Shown: one piece after another, positions 1-6,217 of the stretch | Numbering within the stretch: the first letter of the stretch is position 1 | Layout of the letters: the number at the start of each line of letters is the position of its first letter | The notes under the pieces: model-generated | What the model was told of the DNA's origin: nothing | The model's input: only the letters and a program-made list of their open reading frames with translations | Databases searched by the model: none | Source: a virus | Length of the DNA stretch: 44,315 nt | IMG/VR virus record: IMGVR_UViG_3300047372_000064 | Span: 1 to 44,315 of that record | Reading direction: 5' to 3' (one strand) | Program-made: the position numbers and the translations under genes

Positions 1-1079
1 TTCTTGGTCTTCTTGTTGTCAAGCATGTCCTTTATCTGTTCGAGACCAGACTCGATAGGCTTTGTGCTCATCCAGTCGAAGGACTTTTCCCCATCTCCTT
101 CACTACGTCCATCAGTTCCATCAGATGTGTCATCTGGCTTTCCGCGCTCTCCTCCCGCAGTATCGCCTCCATCGCCAGTCTCACCTTCATGTGAGTGTCC
201 ATCGTCTTGGCCATCATCAGACTCTGAAGAAGCATCACCGTCTGCATCTCGCTCATCAGTGCCCGTGTCACCTCGTCCACGCTTCGTACCTTCGCCATCT
301 TCATCTTCCTTTCTGCCCTTCGGCTTTTCACGTTTCTCTTCTTCTTCTGCAAGCTCCTTGCTCACAAGCACTGCGAGGTCAAGCGCAGACTTCGTGCCGT
401 TGTATGCCTTGGCCTTGTCTACCTTGCCAACACCCTCAACACCTGTGTCCAAGCCAAGTATTGCATCAGCAATCTTGAACGCTCGGTCTGTGATGTGTCC
501 TGAGAGATTGTCCAGTGCGGCGGTCAAGTGTGGTGATGGATACCCAAGACGAACGCGACCAGCCCATGTCACTGCGAGTGGAAGTGTTGCCCAAATATCA
601 CATGCAAGGTCAGGGTCAGCCTCAAACTGTTTGGCAACCTCACGAGTGACCGCCTCGGCAGTGTGGTCAATCGACTTGGCGATGCCCGGATACAGCGTCA
701 GACCACCATGCTCGATGCGGATATCCTCAATGGCGTTGCCCATTGAGGTTGTCCACGACAAACCCTTTTCCTCGTTGTCCCTTGCGAACTGCGACCATGC
801 TTCCATGTCCGTGAGGATTTGGTGCAAGGCTTCGTGGTTCCCATAGCCACGACCAACATTGACCTGTCGTAATGTCATTGGGCTTTCGGGACATTGCGTA
901 GGCAAGTACACGTTCTTGCCATCCGTTGCGGCACCATCGCCGTGGAACACAACATTGGTATCAAGCTCGCTCGAAATCGTCTTGATGCCAGTCGTCATGC
1001 CATCCATGTATTCACGACCAGTGATGTAGTCCTTGTCCAAATCAGGGTCGTCAGGGGGTAGGTAAAAGTTATCAGCCAT
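1..1079 (-). CDS. CobT-like metallopeptidase/VWA protein, C-terminus cut by window edge
   Basis: About 359 residues are visible and the frame is still open at base 1. Residues 78-126 resemble the N-terminal part of CobT-like proteins: GYGNHEALH gives an HExxH motif (H82, E83, H86), followed by a NAIEDIRIEHGG segment whose acidic residues could supply the third metal ligand. Residues about 243-335 are a long Asp/Glu/Gly/Lys-rich linker, which in this family joins the N-terminal domain to a C-terminal von Willebrand A (MIDAS) domain; that domain would lie beyond the left edge. The AAA+ partner is upstream in the same leftward operon. By family analogy the pair would remodel or activate a protein complex rather than make cobalamin. 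The ATG at 1079 follows AGGGAGA and overlaps the previous stop by 8 nt. The family call is good; the function is inferred. Confidence 0.75.
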   Translation of the reverse strand, partial: MADNFYLPPDDPDLDKDYITGREYMDGMTTGIKTISSELDTNVVFHGDGAATDGKNVYLPTQCPESPMTLRQVNVGRGYGNHEALHQILTDMEAWSQFARDNEEKGLSWTTSMGNAIEDIRIEHGGLTLYPGIAKSIDHTAEAVTREVAKQFEADPDLACDIWATLPLAVTWAGRVRLGYPSPHLTAALDNLSGHITDRAFKIADAILGLDTGVEGVGKVDKAKAYNGTKSALDLAVLVSKELAEEEEKREKPKGRKEDEDGEGTKRGRGDTGTDERDADGDASSESDDGQDDGHSHEGETGDGGDTAGGERGKPDDTSDGTDGRSEGDGEKSFDWMSTKPIESGLEQIKDMLDNKKTK

Positions 1080-1593
1080 TGTTATCAGTCTCCCTTGGTT
1101 GTATTTTTAGCGCACGATACATGTTGCCATCGTAGTGCTTGGTGTTGTCACGGATTGCCTGCCACAACAACAGCTTGGCTTTGTTGCTGGCGTTCCCACC
1201 GAGCCAAATCAATCCGAGATGTTCAAGTACATTGCCCAACTCGACATGAACCGCATCAACCACTTTGCACCAGTCATCGTAGCCCATGTGTGTGGCTGTA
1301 ATGTCGTACACCTCAAACTTGGCGCGATGCTTCGCAAGCATGTCAGCGTTGCCAACTGGCGGTGTTGGTTGCCAGTCTGTCCTCGGCTCAATCTTCGTCT
1401 TGCGTCTGTCCAAGAACGGTGGGATGTCAGGCATCTCGAAGAGGTCGGGGTCTCTTCGCTTGATGCGAGGGTTAGGTGGTCTCTTGATGCGGTCAGAGGG
1501 AACATAAGGTTCCACCACTGGCGCGACTGGCGCGGGTTGCTTGGTCTCAAAGCCAAGTTCCGCAAGTTGCTTTTGTATGATTTTGTCTGTCAT
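1072..1593 (-). CDS. hypothetical protein, 173 aa, between CobS-like and CobT-like genes
   Basis: I do not recognise this protein. Residues 20-75 are proline- and charge-rich (repeated RIKR, PPNPRIKRR, PPFLDRR) and probably disordered. Residues 85-165 look folded and helical, with aromatic and Cys/Trp positions (DDWCKVVDAVHVELG, KLLLWQAIRDNTKHYDG). The ATG at 1593 has a GGAGG ribosome site located inside the preceding micropeptide gene and shares its first base with that gene's stop. Its end overlaps the CobT-like start. Lying between the ATPase and the CobT-like gene, it may be an adaptor for that pair, but this is inference from position only. Confidence 0.75.
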   Translation of the reverse strand: MTDKIIQKQLAELGFETKQPAPVAPVVEPYVPSDRIKRPPNPRIKRRDPDLFEMPDIPPFLDRRKTKIEPRTDWQPTPPVGNADMLAKHRAKFEVYDITATHMGYDDWCKVVDAVHVELGNVLEHLGLIWLGGNASNKAKLLLWQAIRDNTKHYDGNMYRALKIQPRETDNNG

Positions 1594-1667
1594 TATTGAC
1601 CTCCGCTTTGTGCAAGGATAATCAGTCCAAGCAAGATGTTGATGAACGCAAATTCAAGTCCTGTCAT
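1593..1667 (-). CDS. 24-residue hydrophobic membrane micropeptide
   Basis: ATG at 1667, TAA at 1595-1593. The product starts MTGLEF and has one hydrophobic run (about residues 5-19, FAFINILLGLIILA), enough for a single membrane helix, then ends SGGQ. It is preceded by a perfect AGGAGG five bases before the ATG; that site overlaps the stop codon of the CobS-like gene. Its own stop overlaps the next start (TAATG). The strong site and the double coupling argue that it is translated. No family is recognised. It could act at the membrane or serve mainly to couple translation between its neighbours. Confidence 0.6.
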   Translation of the reverse strand: MTGLEFAFINILLGLIILAQSGGQ

Positions 1668-1676
1668 ATAAACCTC

Positions 1677-3701
1677 CTATAGAAATTTGCAGTTGGGGAA
1701 ATGCTTGTCAGCAATCTCGATGATGCGCTGTCGGTTATCGATTGGCGCACGGTCGATGACCGCCGTCTCGATAGCCATCTCGATTGCCTTGGCATTGGTT
1801 GGCAAGATGTTGTCGAAGAACGGTATCATCTCGCATATTGATTGCAGACCACGAGGCGAACATGGCACGGTAATCTCGCCATTGGTGAACGCCTTGCGCA
1901 TGCTCTTTGCAAACTGCACAAGGTGTGTCCTCGTCTCGTCCGCAACTTCTGGGTAGTTCTTCTTCAGCACAACGCCCTCTTCCTTCTCGGTGAGGTAGTC
2001 AACTTCGATGAACACTGGGAACCTGTCGAGCAATGCGCCGTTGATGGGTCGCACACCAGCATAGATGCCATGCTCATCACCTTGGCCACGAGAGTTGGCG
2101 GTAGCGCAGAAGCGGAACAGTGGGTGAGGCGTGACGATACGACCACCGTCTTCGGTCAACATGAGACCCTTGCCCTCGGATGCACGCTGTATCACGAAGA
2201 GCAAGTCAGCACGCCCAGCATCAAACTCGTCAAGCACAAGTGCGCATGGTTGGGTCATGACCCTCGGCAACACACCTTCCTCGAACTTGGACACCGTGGT
2301 GCCACCGTCATTGGCAAGCGTGATGTTGCCCACGAGGTCAGCACGTTCGAGTGCACTGTCGAGGTTTACACGAAACACTGGCATGCCAAGACGAGCAAAG
2401 AACTGTTCATACAATGTCGTCTTGCCCGAACCAGTGTGGCCATGTGCAAAGACGTTCTTGCCCTTGAGAAATGCAGTGCATAGCTTGAGCAAGTGCATGG
2501 CTCGTATGACATAGTTCTCGTCAATGTCAGGGCATTGTGGATGCCGTACCTCGTTGCCATCCTTGTCTGTCCACACGAGTGTCGGCAACTCGAACGACAG
2601 TTCAGTGTGCTTCTTGCCCGTGATGGGGTTCTTGAACAAATCGCATGCCTTGACCATGACAACCTTGTACGTCAGCGTTGAGCCATCGACTTCGACACCA
2701 CCACTGGCGGTCATCGCTGGCGCAGTCATTGCCCGTGACTTCAGCACGGACACTTCGTCTTCGAGTTTCTTGGCCAGTGTTTGCGCAGTGGATAGGTCGG
2801 TGAGCATCCGCTTCACATCACCCACCTTGCCCTTGGTAGCCTGCGTGAGCAGTGCGTTGATAGCCGTCTCAACACTCGTGTCGATGTCAGGCACATCAGC
2901 CGTTGGGGTTGGTGCAGGCACATCATCCTCGGTCTCGCCAAGTATCTTCATGGCAATAGTTGCGGGTACTTCGGTTTCATTCGCCTTGACATCATCAAAC
3001 GAACAGCCGGTTTTAGCCGCTTCAATGTCGTCTGCCATAAGGTCGAAGGCGGCTCGTGCGCTGACACGTTGCTTGGCATTGAGTTCATACTCGTCACATA
3101 GTGAGTTGAGCATGTCATCAGTGCGGTCTCGCATGTCTTTGGGTGAGCCGTAAGGGTCGGCATCGATAGCCATTGTTGCAAGTTTGAGTGCCTGCATAAG
3201 CACATTGCTTGGGTTGAAATCGTCCATAGGTTCTCCGTCTGTTGTTATAAGTTGGGTGTCTTTGAGTTCGGCCATCTTTGTGCCGATGCCAAACTCGTGG
3301 GTGATGATGTCCACATCCTTGGTGAGGATGCCTTCGTATTTGCGTGGGTAGAACTTACCCACCTTGCCACCACGAACGACTGTCAGGTCGCCATTGTGCT
3401 GACAAGTCTCGATGTATTGCATCTGCTTCGCCAAGGCACGAGGGAATAGGCTTCCTTTGTGCACATCGACTGCTGAGAAGATGAGAAAGCCAGCGATTGC
3501 GTTGGGGTTCATATCGTCAACGCTACGGTTGAACGTCTGCCCCCACTCGCAAGACCAACTTGTCATCACATCGCTCAACACAGATTCGTCTTTGCACGCA
3601 TCCACAACCTCGGACACCAACGCCTTCAGCGCATTACGCTTGGCATCCGCAGTCATTCGGCTTGCGTCCATGATACGTTTGAGCAAGTCGTAGCAATTCA
3701 T
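1677..3701 (-). CDS. CobS/MoxR-type AAA+ ATPase, 674 aa
   Basis: The C-terminal half is a AAA+ domain of the CobS/MoxR clade: Walker A GHTGSGKTT at 421-429, Walker B ALVLDEFD ending at 494, a sensor-1 region CATANSRGQGD around 533-542 and a probable arginine finger in LLDRF near 560. The AAA+ part matches the roughly 330-residue size of bacterial CobS, but here it follows an N-terminal region of about 380 residues that I cannot assign, with acidic/proline segments near 255-275 and a helical stretch near 285-330. CobS-type ATPases form rings that work with CobT-type proteins; the CobT-like gene two genes downstream fits. No CobN-like large subunit is visible, so cobalt chelation is unlikely on present evidence. 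The ATG at 3701 has AAAGGAAG six bases upstream. Confidence 0.85.
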   Translation of the reverse strand: MNCYDLLKRIMDASRMTADAKRNALKALVSEVVDACKDESVLSDVMTSWSCEWGQTFNRSVDDMNPNAIAGFLIFSAVDVHKGSLFPRALAKQMQYIETCQHNGDLTVVRGGKVGKFYPRKYEGILTKDVDIITHEFGIGTKMAELKDTQLITTDGEPMDDFNPSNVLMQALKLATMAIDADPYGSPKDMRDRTDDMLNSLCDEYELNAKQRVSARAAFDLMADDIEAAKTGCSFDDVKANETEVPATIAMKILGETEDDVPAPTPTADVPDIDTSVETAINALLTQATKGKVGDVKRMLTDLSTAQTLAKKLEDEVSVLKSRAMTAPAMTASGGVEVDGSTLTYKVVMVKACDLFKNPITGKKHTELSFELPTLVWTDKDGNEVRHPQCPDIDENYVIRAMHLLKLCTAFLKGKNVFAHGHTGSGKTTLYEQFFARLGMPVFRVNLDSALERADLVGNITLANDGGTTVSKFEEGVLPRVMTQPCALVLDEFDAGRADLLFVIQRASEGKGLMLTEDGGRIVTPHPLFRFCATANSRGQGDEHGIYAGVRPINGALLDRFPVFIEVDYLTEKEEGVVLKKNYPEVADETRTHLVQFAKSMRKAFTNGEITVPCSPRGLQSICEMIPFFDNILPTNAKAIEMAIETAVIDRAPIDNRQRIIEIADKHFPNCKFL

Positions 3702-3737
3702 GTTGCTTCCTTTCTGTTTTGGTTTCGGTTTCAGTTA

Positions 3738-3765
3738 AGCACTCCTATCTCTCTCTGAGAGATAG
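3738..3765 (-). promoter_or_regulatory. hairpin motif upstream of the CobS-like operon, copy 1
   Basis: A perfect 9-bp stem (3745-3753 with 3757-3765, loop TCT) sits 37-64 bases before the CobS-like start. Together with the flanking AGCACTCC it closely matches a second element at 5487-5513, also upstream of a leftward gene. The shared part, read leftward, is CTCTCAGAGAGA, then 5-6 variable bases, then AGTGCT. It may be a leftward promoter element or regulator site. No convincing sigma-70 boxes overlap it. Confidence 0.45.
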
Positions 3766-3781
3766 AGACGCGAAGGGGTCA

Positions 3782-3865
3782 TTATCGGCAAGGACACATC
3801 ACGAAGACGAGAAACACTAGGATTGCCGCCTCGGCAATGTACCGCTTGATTTCGTGTGGCATCAT
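3782..3865 (-). CDS. 27-residue membrane micropeptide
   Basis: The start is ATGATG at 3865 or 3862, the stop TAA at 3784-3782. The product begins MMPHEIKRYIAEAA and then has a short hydrophobic run (ILVFLVFVM) ending CPCR. AAGGGAA lies upstream of the start, and the start overlaps the stop of the 90-residue membrane protein, so it would be translationally coupled. No family is recognised. It resembles the micropeptide at 1593-1667 in size, charge pattern and coupling, but I see no clear sequence similarity between them. Confidence 0.45.
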   Translation of the reverse strand: MMPHEIKRYIAEAAILVFLVFVMCPCR

Positions 3866-4134
3866 TTCCAAGTTCCCTTCGTGACTTCGTAGTTGAAGAA
3901 GAGCCAGTCGGGATGACATGTGCCAGTCTGCCAAGTGCCATCGGCAAAATACTCAGCTTGCCCACACCCCGTGATGATGTTCATGAAGATGAGCATGAAC
4001 ATGAGGTAGCCAAGCAATCCAAGGGTTGTGTAGCCGATGACCGTGACGAGAACTTGCGCCCAATGTTTGCGACCGTACAGACGAGAAGCCTCTTCGTCCG
4101 TAAGCCTGCGATAGTTGTATCTGCGCTTACTCAT
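3862..4134 (-). CDS. small inner-membrane protein, 90 aa
   Basis: A basic N-terminus (MSKRRYNYRRL) is followed by a long hydrophobic region at 27-57 (one long or two short helices). A tail of about 33 residues has two cysteines (C57, C73) and tryptophans. The positive-inside rule suggests a cytoplasmic N-terminus. The start overlaps the previous stop as ATGA. It is not a recognised family. Its place in a group of small leftward genes suggests an early host-takeover or membrane function, which is inference. Confidence 0.65.
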   Translation of the reverse strand: MSKRRYNYRRLTDEEASRLYGRKHWAQVLVTVIGYTTLGLLGYLMFMLIFMNIITGCGQAEYFADGTWQTGTCHPDWLFFNYEVTKGTWK

Positions 4135-4475
4135 GACGGCATCAGCCTTTGCTCACACTTGGCGTGACCAGTGGCTTTTTCCTCGACCCAGTACACGCAT
4201 GGCAAGCCATCGGGAAGTGATAACGACCACATTTGCGTGCCATCGGGTGCAAAAGCGTAATCAGCCTCGAAGTCCACGAAGAACTGCTTGGCATCCAAGA
4301 ACTTCTGATTGGGTCGAGGCTTTGTGAAGTTGTTTATGTATTGGCGGTGCAACTTGAGCAATCGCGCCAATACTGTCGCAGGGATTGTTTTGACCGTGAC
4401 CCTCTGCAAGTCCGCAAAGAGACACATGTTGCGAGCCTTGCTCGCATCATCGTGATAGGGTTTTACTAACGGCAT
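4131..4475 (-). CDS. hypothetical protein, 114 aa
   Basis: The frame is open back to 4556, but the ATG at 4475 (MPLVKPYHDD) is chosen because AGGAGG lies seven bases upstream and the region before it holds an operator-like repeat. The soluble protein has a helical, basic middle (VLARLLKLHRQYINNF) and a mixed C-terminus with FFVDFEADYAFAPDGTQMW and PDGLPCVYWVEEKATGH. No family is recognised. It is the first gene of a unit reading on through the 90- and 27-residue membrane proteins. Confidence 0.65.
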   Translation of the reverse strand: MPLVKPYHDDASKARNMCLFADLQRVTVKTIPATVLARLLKLHRQYINNFTKPRPNQKFLDAKQFFVDFEADYAFAPDGTQMWSLSLPDGLPCVYWVEEKATGHAKCEQRLMPS

Positions 4476-4500
4476 ATAGTCCTCCTGTACCGTGTGTGAT

Positions 4501-4550
4501 ACTGATGTAACACTGATGTTACACCAATGCAAGTGCTGTCTTGTAGACAG
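4501..4550 (-). promoter_or_regulatory. operator-like inverted repeat and hairpin
   Basis: An inverted repeat TGTAAC-ACTGAT-GTTACA (4506-4523) lies just upstream of the leftward 114-aa gene and just after the previous unit's terminator. Read leftward, the same stretch contains an 11-base near-tandem repeat, TAACATCAGTG then TTACATCAGTA, so sites would lie on one face of the helix. A second perfect hairpin, CTGTCT-TGT-AGACAG, is at 4536-4550. The arrangement suggests a regulated promoter; no strong -35/-10 pair is evident. Confidence 0.45.
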
Positions 4551-4553
4551 ACA

Positions 4554-4589
4554 CAAAAAAACCCCCCACCAGCGAACCCGTGAGGGGTT
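4554..4589 (-). terminator. intrinsic terminator after the 61-aa gene
   Basis: Read leftward, AACCCC-type and GGGGTT-type arms (4584-4589 with 4560-4565, extended by CAC/GTG pairing) are followed by seven T residues. It begins five bases past the stop of the 61-aa gene, so it closes that unit. Confidence 0.8.
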
Positions 4590-4593
4590 GATG

Positions 4594-4779
4594 TTAGCGA
4601 AGCCACGAGATTAACTCTCGCTTGGCTTGTCGGCGGTCGCCACGGTTCGCAGTGCGCTTGATGTCGCGCTTGCTTGTGCGTGGTGTCTGCCCAATCTCGC
4701 GAAGATAACGGTTGTTGTTCCGTACATCCACGAAATCGTATGCGACCGCCTTGTGAGCGGATGATTGTGGCTTGGGCAT
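4594..4779 (-). CDS. small basic protein, 61 aa
   Basis: A soluble, strongly basic protein rich in Arg/Lys, especially in residues 28-58 (TPRTSKRDIKRTANRGDRR). This pattern suggests nucleic-acid binding, but no domain is recognised. The ATG at 4779 has GGAGG five bases upstream and overlaps the preceding stop as TAATG, so it is co-translated with the 69-aa gene. It is followed directly by a terminator. Confidence 0.6.
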   Translation of the reverse strand: MPKPQSSAHKAVAYDFVDVRNNNRYLREIGQTPRTSKRDIKRTANRGDRRQAKRELISWLR

Positions 4780-4988
4780 TAGTCCTCCATGCCTATTGGC
4801 GTTTGGTCAATGATTGCGTGATGCGTGATGTAGTACACAATCTCAGGAATGTTGATGTGTTCTGCATCGTTGTCATACACGAGACCGTCCTTGGACTGCT
4901 TCGTCTTCGCGTGCATGATTAGCGAGTAGAAGTGATTGGCGATGTCGTGATTTGACATCGAGATGAGTTGTGATTTCGTTGCGGTCAT
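4779..4988 (-). CDS. hypothetical protein, 69 aa
   Basis: A small soluble protein, mixed charge and slightly acidic at the C-terminus, with HDIANHFYSLIMHAKT and EHINIPEIVYYITHHAIID segments; no transmembrane helix or known motif. The ATG at 4988 has AAGGAGG seven bases upstream, a very good site. It is the first gene after the terminator at 5015-5049, so a promoter or read-through must supply its transcription. Function unknown. Confidence 0.6.
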   Translation of the reverse strand: MTATKSQLISMSNHDIANHFYSLIMHAKTKQSKDGLVYDNDAEHINIPEIVYYITHHAIIDQTPIGMED

Positions 4989-5014
4989 GTGTAATCCTCC
5001 TTGCAGATATGCAC

Positions 5015-5049
5015 AAAAAAAGCCCCCATCGCTTGCGCGATGAGGGCTT
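5015..5049 (-). terminator. intrinsic terminator after the 118-aa gene
   Basis: A 13-base stem with one mismatch (5037-5049 pairs with 5020-5032, loop TTGC) is followed, reading leftward, by a run of T residues. It lies 15 bases past the stop of the 118-aa gene and is a textbook rho-independent terminator. Confidence 0.88.
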
Positions 5050-5063
5050 GAGGTTGGGTTGGT

Positions 5064-5420
5064 CTAGCCAAGCAGAGCCATGATGGCCTTGCGCTCGGCT
5101 GGCTTGAGCGCGTTGAGCTTCGCCGCGAAGGCAACCGCTGACGCTTCCTCGGCGGAAGACTTGGGCTTGGAAGCCTTCGGCTTCGGCGCAAGTGCGGTCT
5201 TGAGTGCGACCACCTTGTCGAGGTTCGCGGAAATCTTCGCGACCTTGCCCTCGATGAATTTCGCCGAGAGGGGTTCACCCTTGCGTGAGTGCGTGCGCGA
5301 CTTGGCGTTCGCCAAGCGTGCCTCGAACACGGCGATGATTGGGTCGATGTCGCCAACGGTCTTGGCGGTCTCCGCTTGCGCGATGAGTTGCTCTGCGAGC
5401 AGTGCGTTGAGTGCTGTCAT
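5064..5420 (-). CDS. Ala/Lys-rich protein, 118 aa, first leftward gene
   Basis: A helical N-terminal half (MTALNALLAEQLIAQAE, DIDPIIAVFEARLANAKSR) is followed by a Lys/Ala/Pro linker (ALAPKPKASKPKSSAEE) and a C-terminal helix (KLNALKPAERKAIMALLG). It looks like a small nucleic-acid-associated or scaffolding protein, but no family is recognised. The ATG at 5420 has AAGGAGATA upstream. It is the promoter-proximal gene of the leftward arm and has its own strong terminator, so it is probably made in large amounts early. Confidence 0.65.
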   Translation of the reverse strand: MTALNALLAEQLIAQAETAKTVGDIDPIIAVFEARLANAKSRTHSRKGEPLSAKFIEGKVAKISANLDKVVALKTALAPKPKASKPKSSAEEASAVAFAAKLNALKPAERKAIMALLG

Positions 5421-5486
5421 GATGTATCTCCTTCTGATGCACGTTGGTTCAACTGGCTGACTGCCGAAGCAACAGCCGACCTAAAT

Positions 5487-5513
5487 AGCACTCCCCCTCT
5501 CTCTGAGAGGTAG
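5487..5513 (-). promoter_or_regulatory. hairpin motif upstream of the first leftward gene, copy 2
   Basis: AGCACTCC plus a 6-bp stem (CCTCTC-TCT-GAGAGG, 5496-5510) repeat the element at 3738-3765, with one base less in the spacer. It lies 67 bases before the 5420 start. A short GC-rich palindrome GCGCA-CA-TGCGC (5514-5525) abuts it. Its presence before two separate leftward units suggests a shared control element. Confidence 0.45.
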
Positions 5514-5603
5514 GCGCACATGCGCGGGACGATGGGTGGGCTAAGTCCCTGTTATGATTGGGCATGGTGCTAAGAACCCCCATTGAACCCCGCTTTGTCT
5601 GTG

Positions 5604-5753
5604 CAAATCGAAGATTTGTAACCAAAGCATCGCCGATTGTCCCTCAATGGGACACAAAAACCGTTGAAAATCAACGACTTGTCGTTGGGTCAGGCAGTTT
5701 TGTGACACGGCAAAGCCGTGTGACGGGCGGGGTGGGGTGCGACCCGCCGCCCG
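5604..5753. repeat. array of consecutive short-loop hairpins
   Basis: Reading rightward: CAAATC-GAA-GATTTG (5604-5618); TGTCCC-TCAAT-GGGACA (5638-5654); CGTTGA-AAA-TCAACG (5662-5676), which overlaps and would exclude CAACGAC-TT-GTCGTTG (5672-5687); ACACGGC-AAA-GCCGTGT (5705-5721); and CGGGCGG/CCGCCCG enclosing GGGT/ACCC (5724-5753). All are perfect inverted repeats with loops of two to five bases, apart from the last nested one. Confidence 0.6.
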
Positions 5754-5827
5754 CATGCGTTATCGTGTCATCCGGGCAACCGAATTTTCGCACCAAATTT
5801 TGAAAACCTTGTACTATAGGAGATACA

Positions 5828-6217
5828 ATGCCAGCAGTTCGCAAACACCCGCACCCAACAAAAGGCTCAGGCGGATTAACCGCAGTAACGCCAGTTGAGA
5901 TAGACCGTGTAAGACGAAGTGTGCTAGATGTAGTAAGGAACAACATTCCACAGGTGCGTGAAGTTCTTGACGGCTCCCGCAAGTGGGACAATCAACAGGT
6001 TCGCCTGTTTGGCATGATGTTAAACAAGGTAATGCCCGACTTGCACCATAGTTTTAACCAGCACTCGGTCGAGACGAAGGACGTACACGAACTGAGCATA
6101 GCGGAATTAGAAGAAATAGCCGCCAAATCTGAGGAGATTGAGCCCGATGAGAGTGACGAGAGCCGAAGCGGCGAAATACTTGTTGAAGTTAAAGAAGGCG
6201 AAGACCAGCTTTCCTGA
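5828..6217 (+). CDS. probable terminase small subunit, 129 aa
   Basis: Assigned mainly by position directly before the large terminase subunit, which it overlaps by about 70 bases. The product has a basic N-terminus (MPAVRKHPHPTKG), a central helical part (IDRVRRSVLDVVRNNIPQVREVLD, then QVRLFGMMLNKVMPDL) and a very acidic tail (EEIEPDESDESRSGE). Size and charge layout suit a DNA-recognising small subunit, but I see no definite helix-turn-helix. The ATG at 5828 has AGGAG five bases upstream and is the first rightward gene. Confidence 0.6.
   Translation: MPAVRKHPHPTKGSGGLTAVTPVEIDRVRRSVLDVVRNNIPQVREVLDGSRKWDNQQVRLFGMMLNKVMPDLHHSFNQHSVETKDVHELSIAELEEIAAKSEEIEPDESDESRSGEILVEVKEGEDQLS

Larger units (their letters stand above)
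5421..5827. other. non-coding divergent intergenic region between the two arms
   Basis: This 407-base stretch separates the leftward and rightward arms. It holds the second copy of the leftward hairpin motif, a series of further hairpins, and the ribosome site of the first rightward gene. Short open frames in it show no ribosome site and are interrupted by structure, so I see no gene. It is the natural place for divergent promoters or a replication origin, but no sigma-70 promoter is convincing. Confidence 0.6.

Noticed and set aside
4-846. 280-codon rightward frame at the left end
   Set aside because: It is antisense to the CobT-like acidic linker; its Ser/Pro richness is the mirror of Asp/Glu/Gly codons.
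1-3701. Phage cobalamin biosynthesis
   Set aside because: CobS- and CobT-like proteins alone do not insert cobalt; no CobN or other pathway gene is visible.
5541-5803. Open frames of 71 and 81 codons in the divergent region
   Set aside because: They run through the hairpin array, overlap each other on opposite strands and lack ribosome sites.
5806-5827. ACTATAGGAGA before the first rightward gene resembles a T7 RNA polymerase promoter end
   Set aside because: Only the last part matches, no second copy is found before other genes, and AGGAG is explained as the ribosome site.
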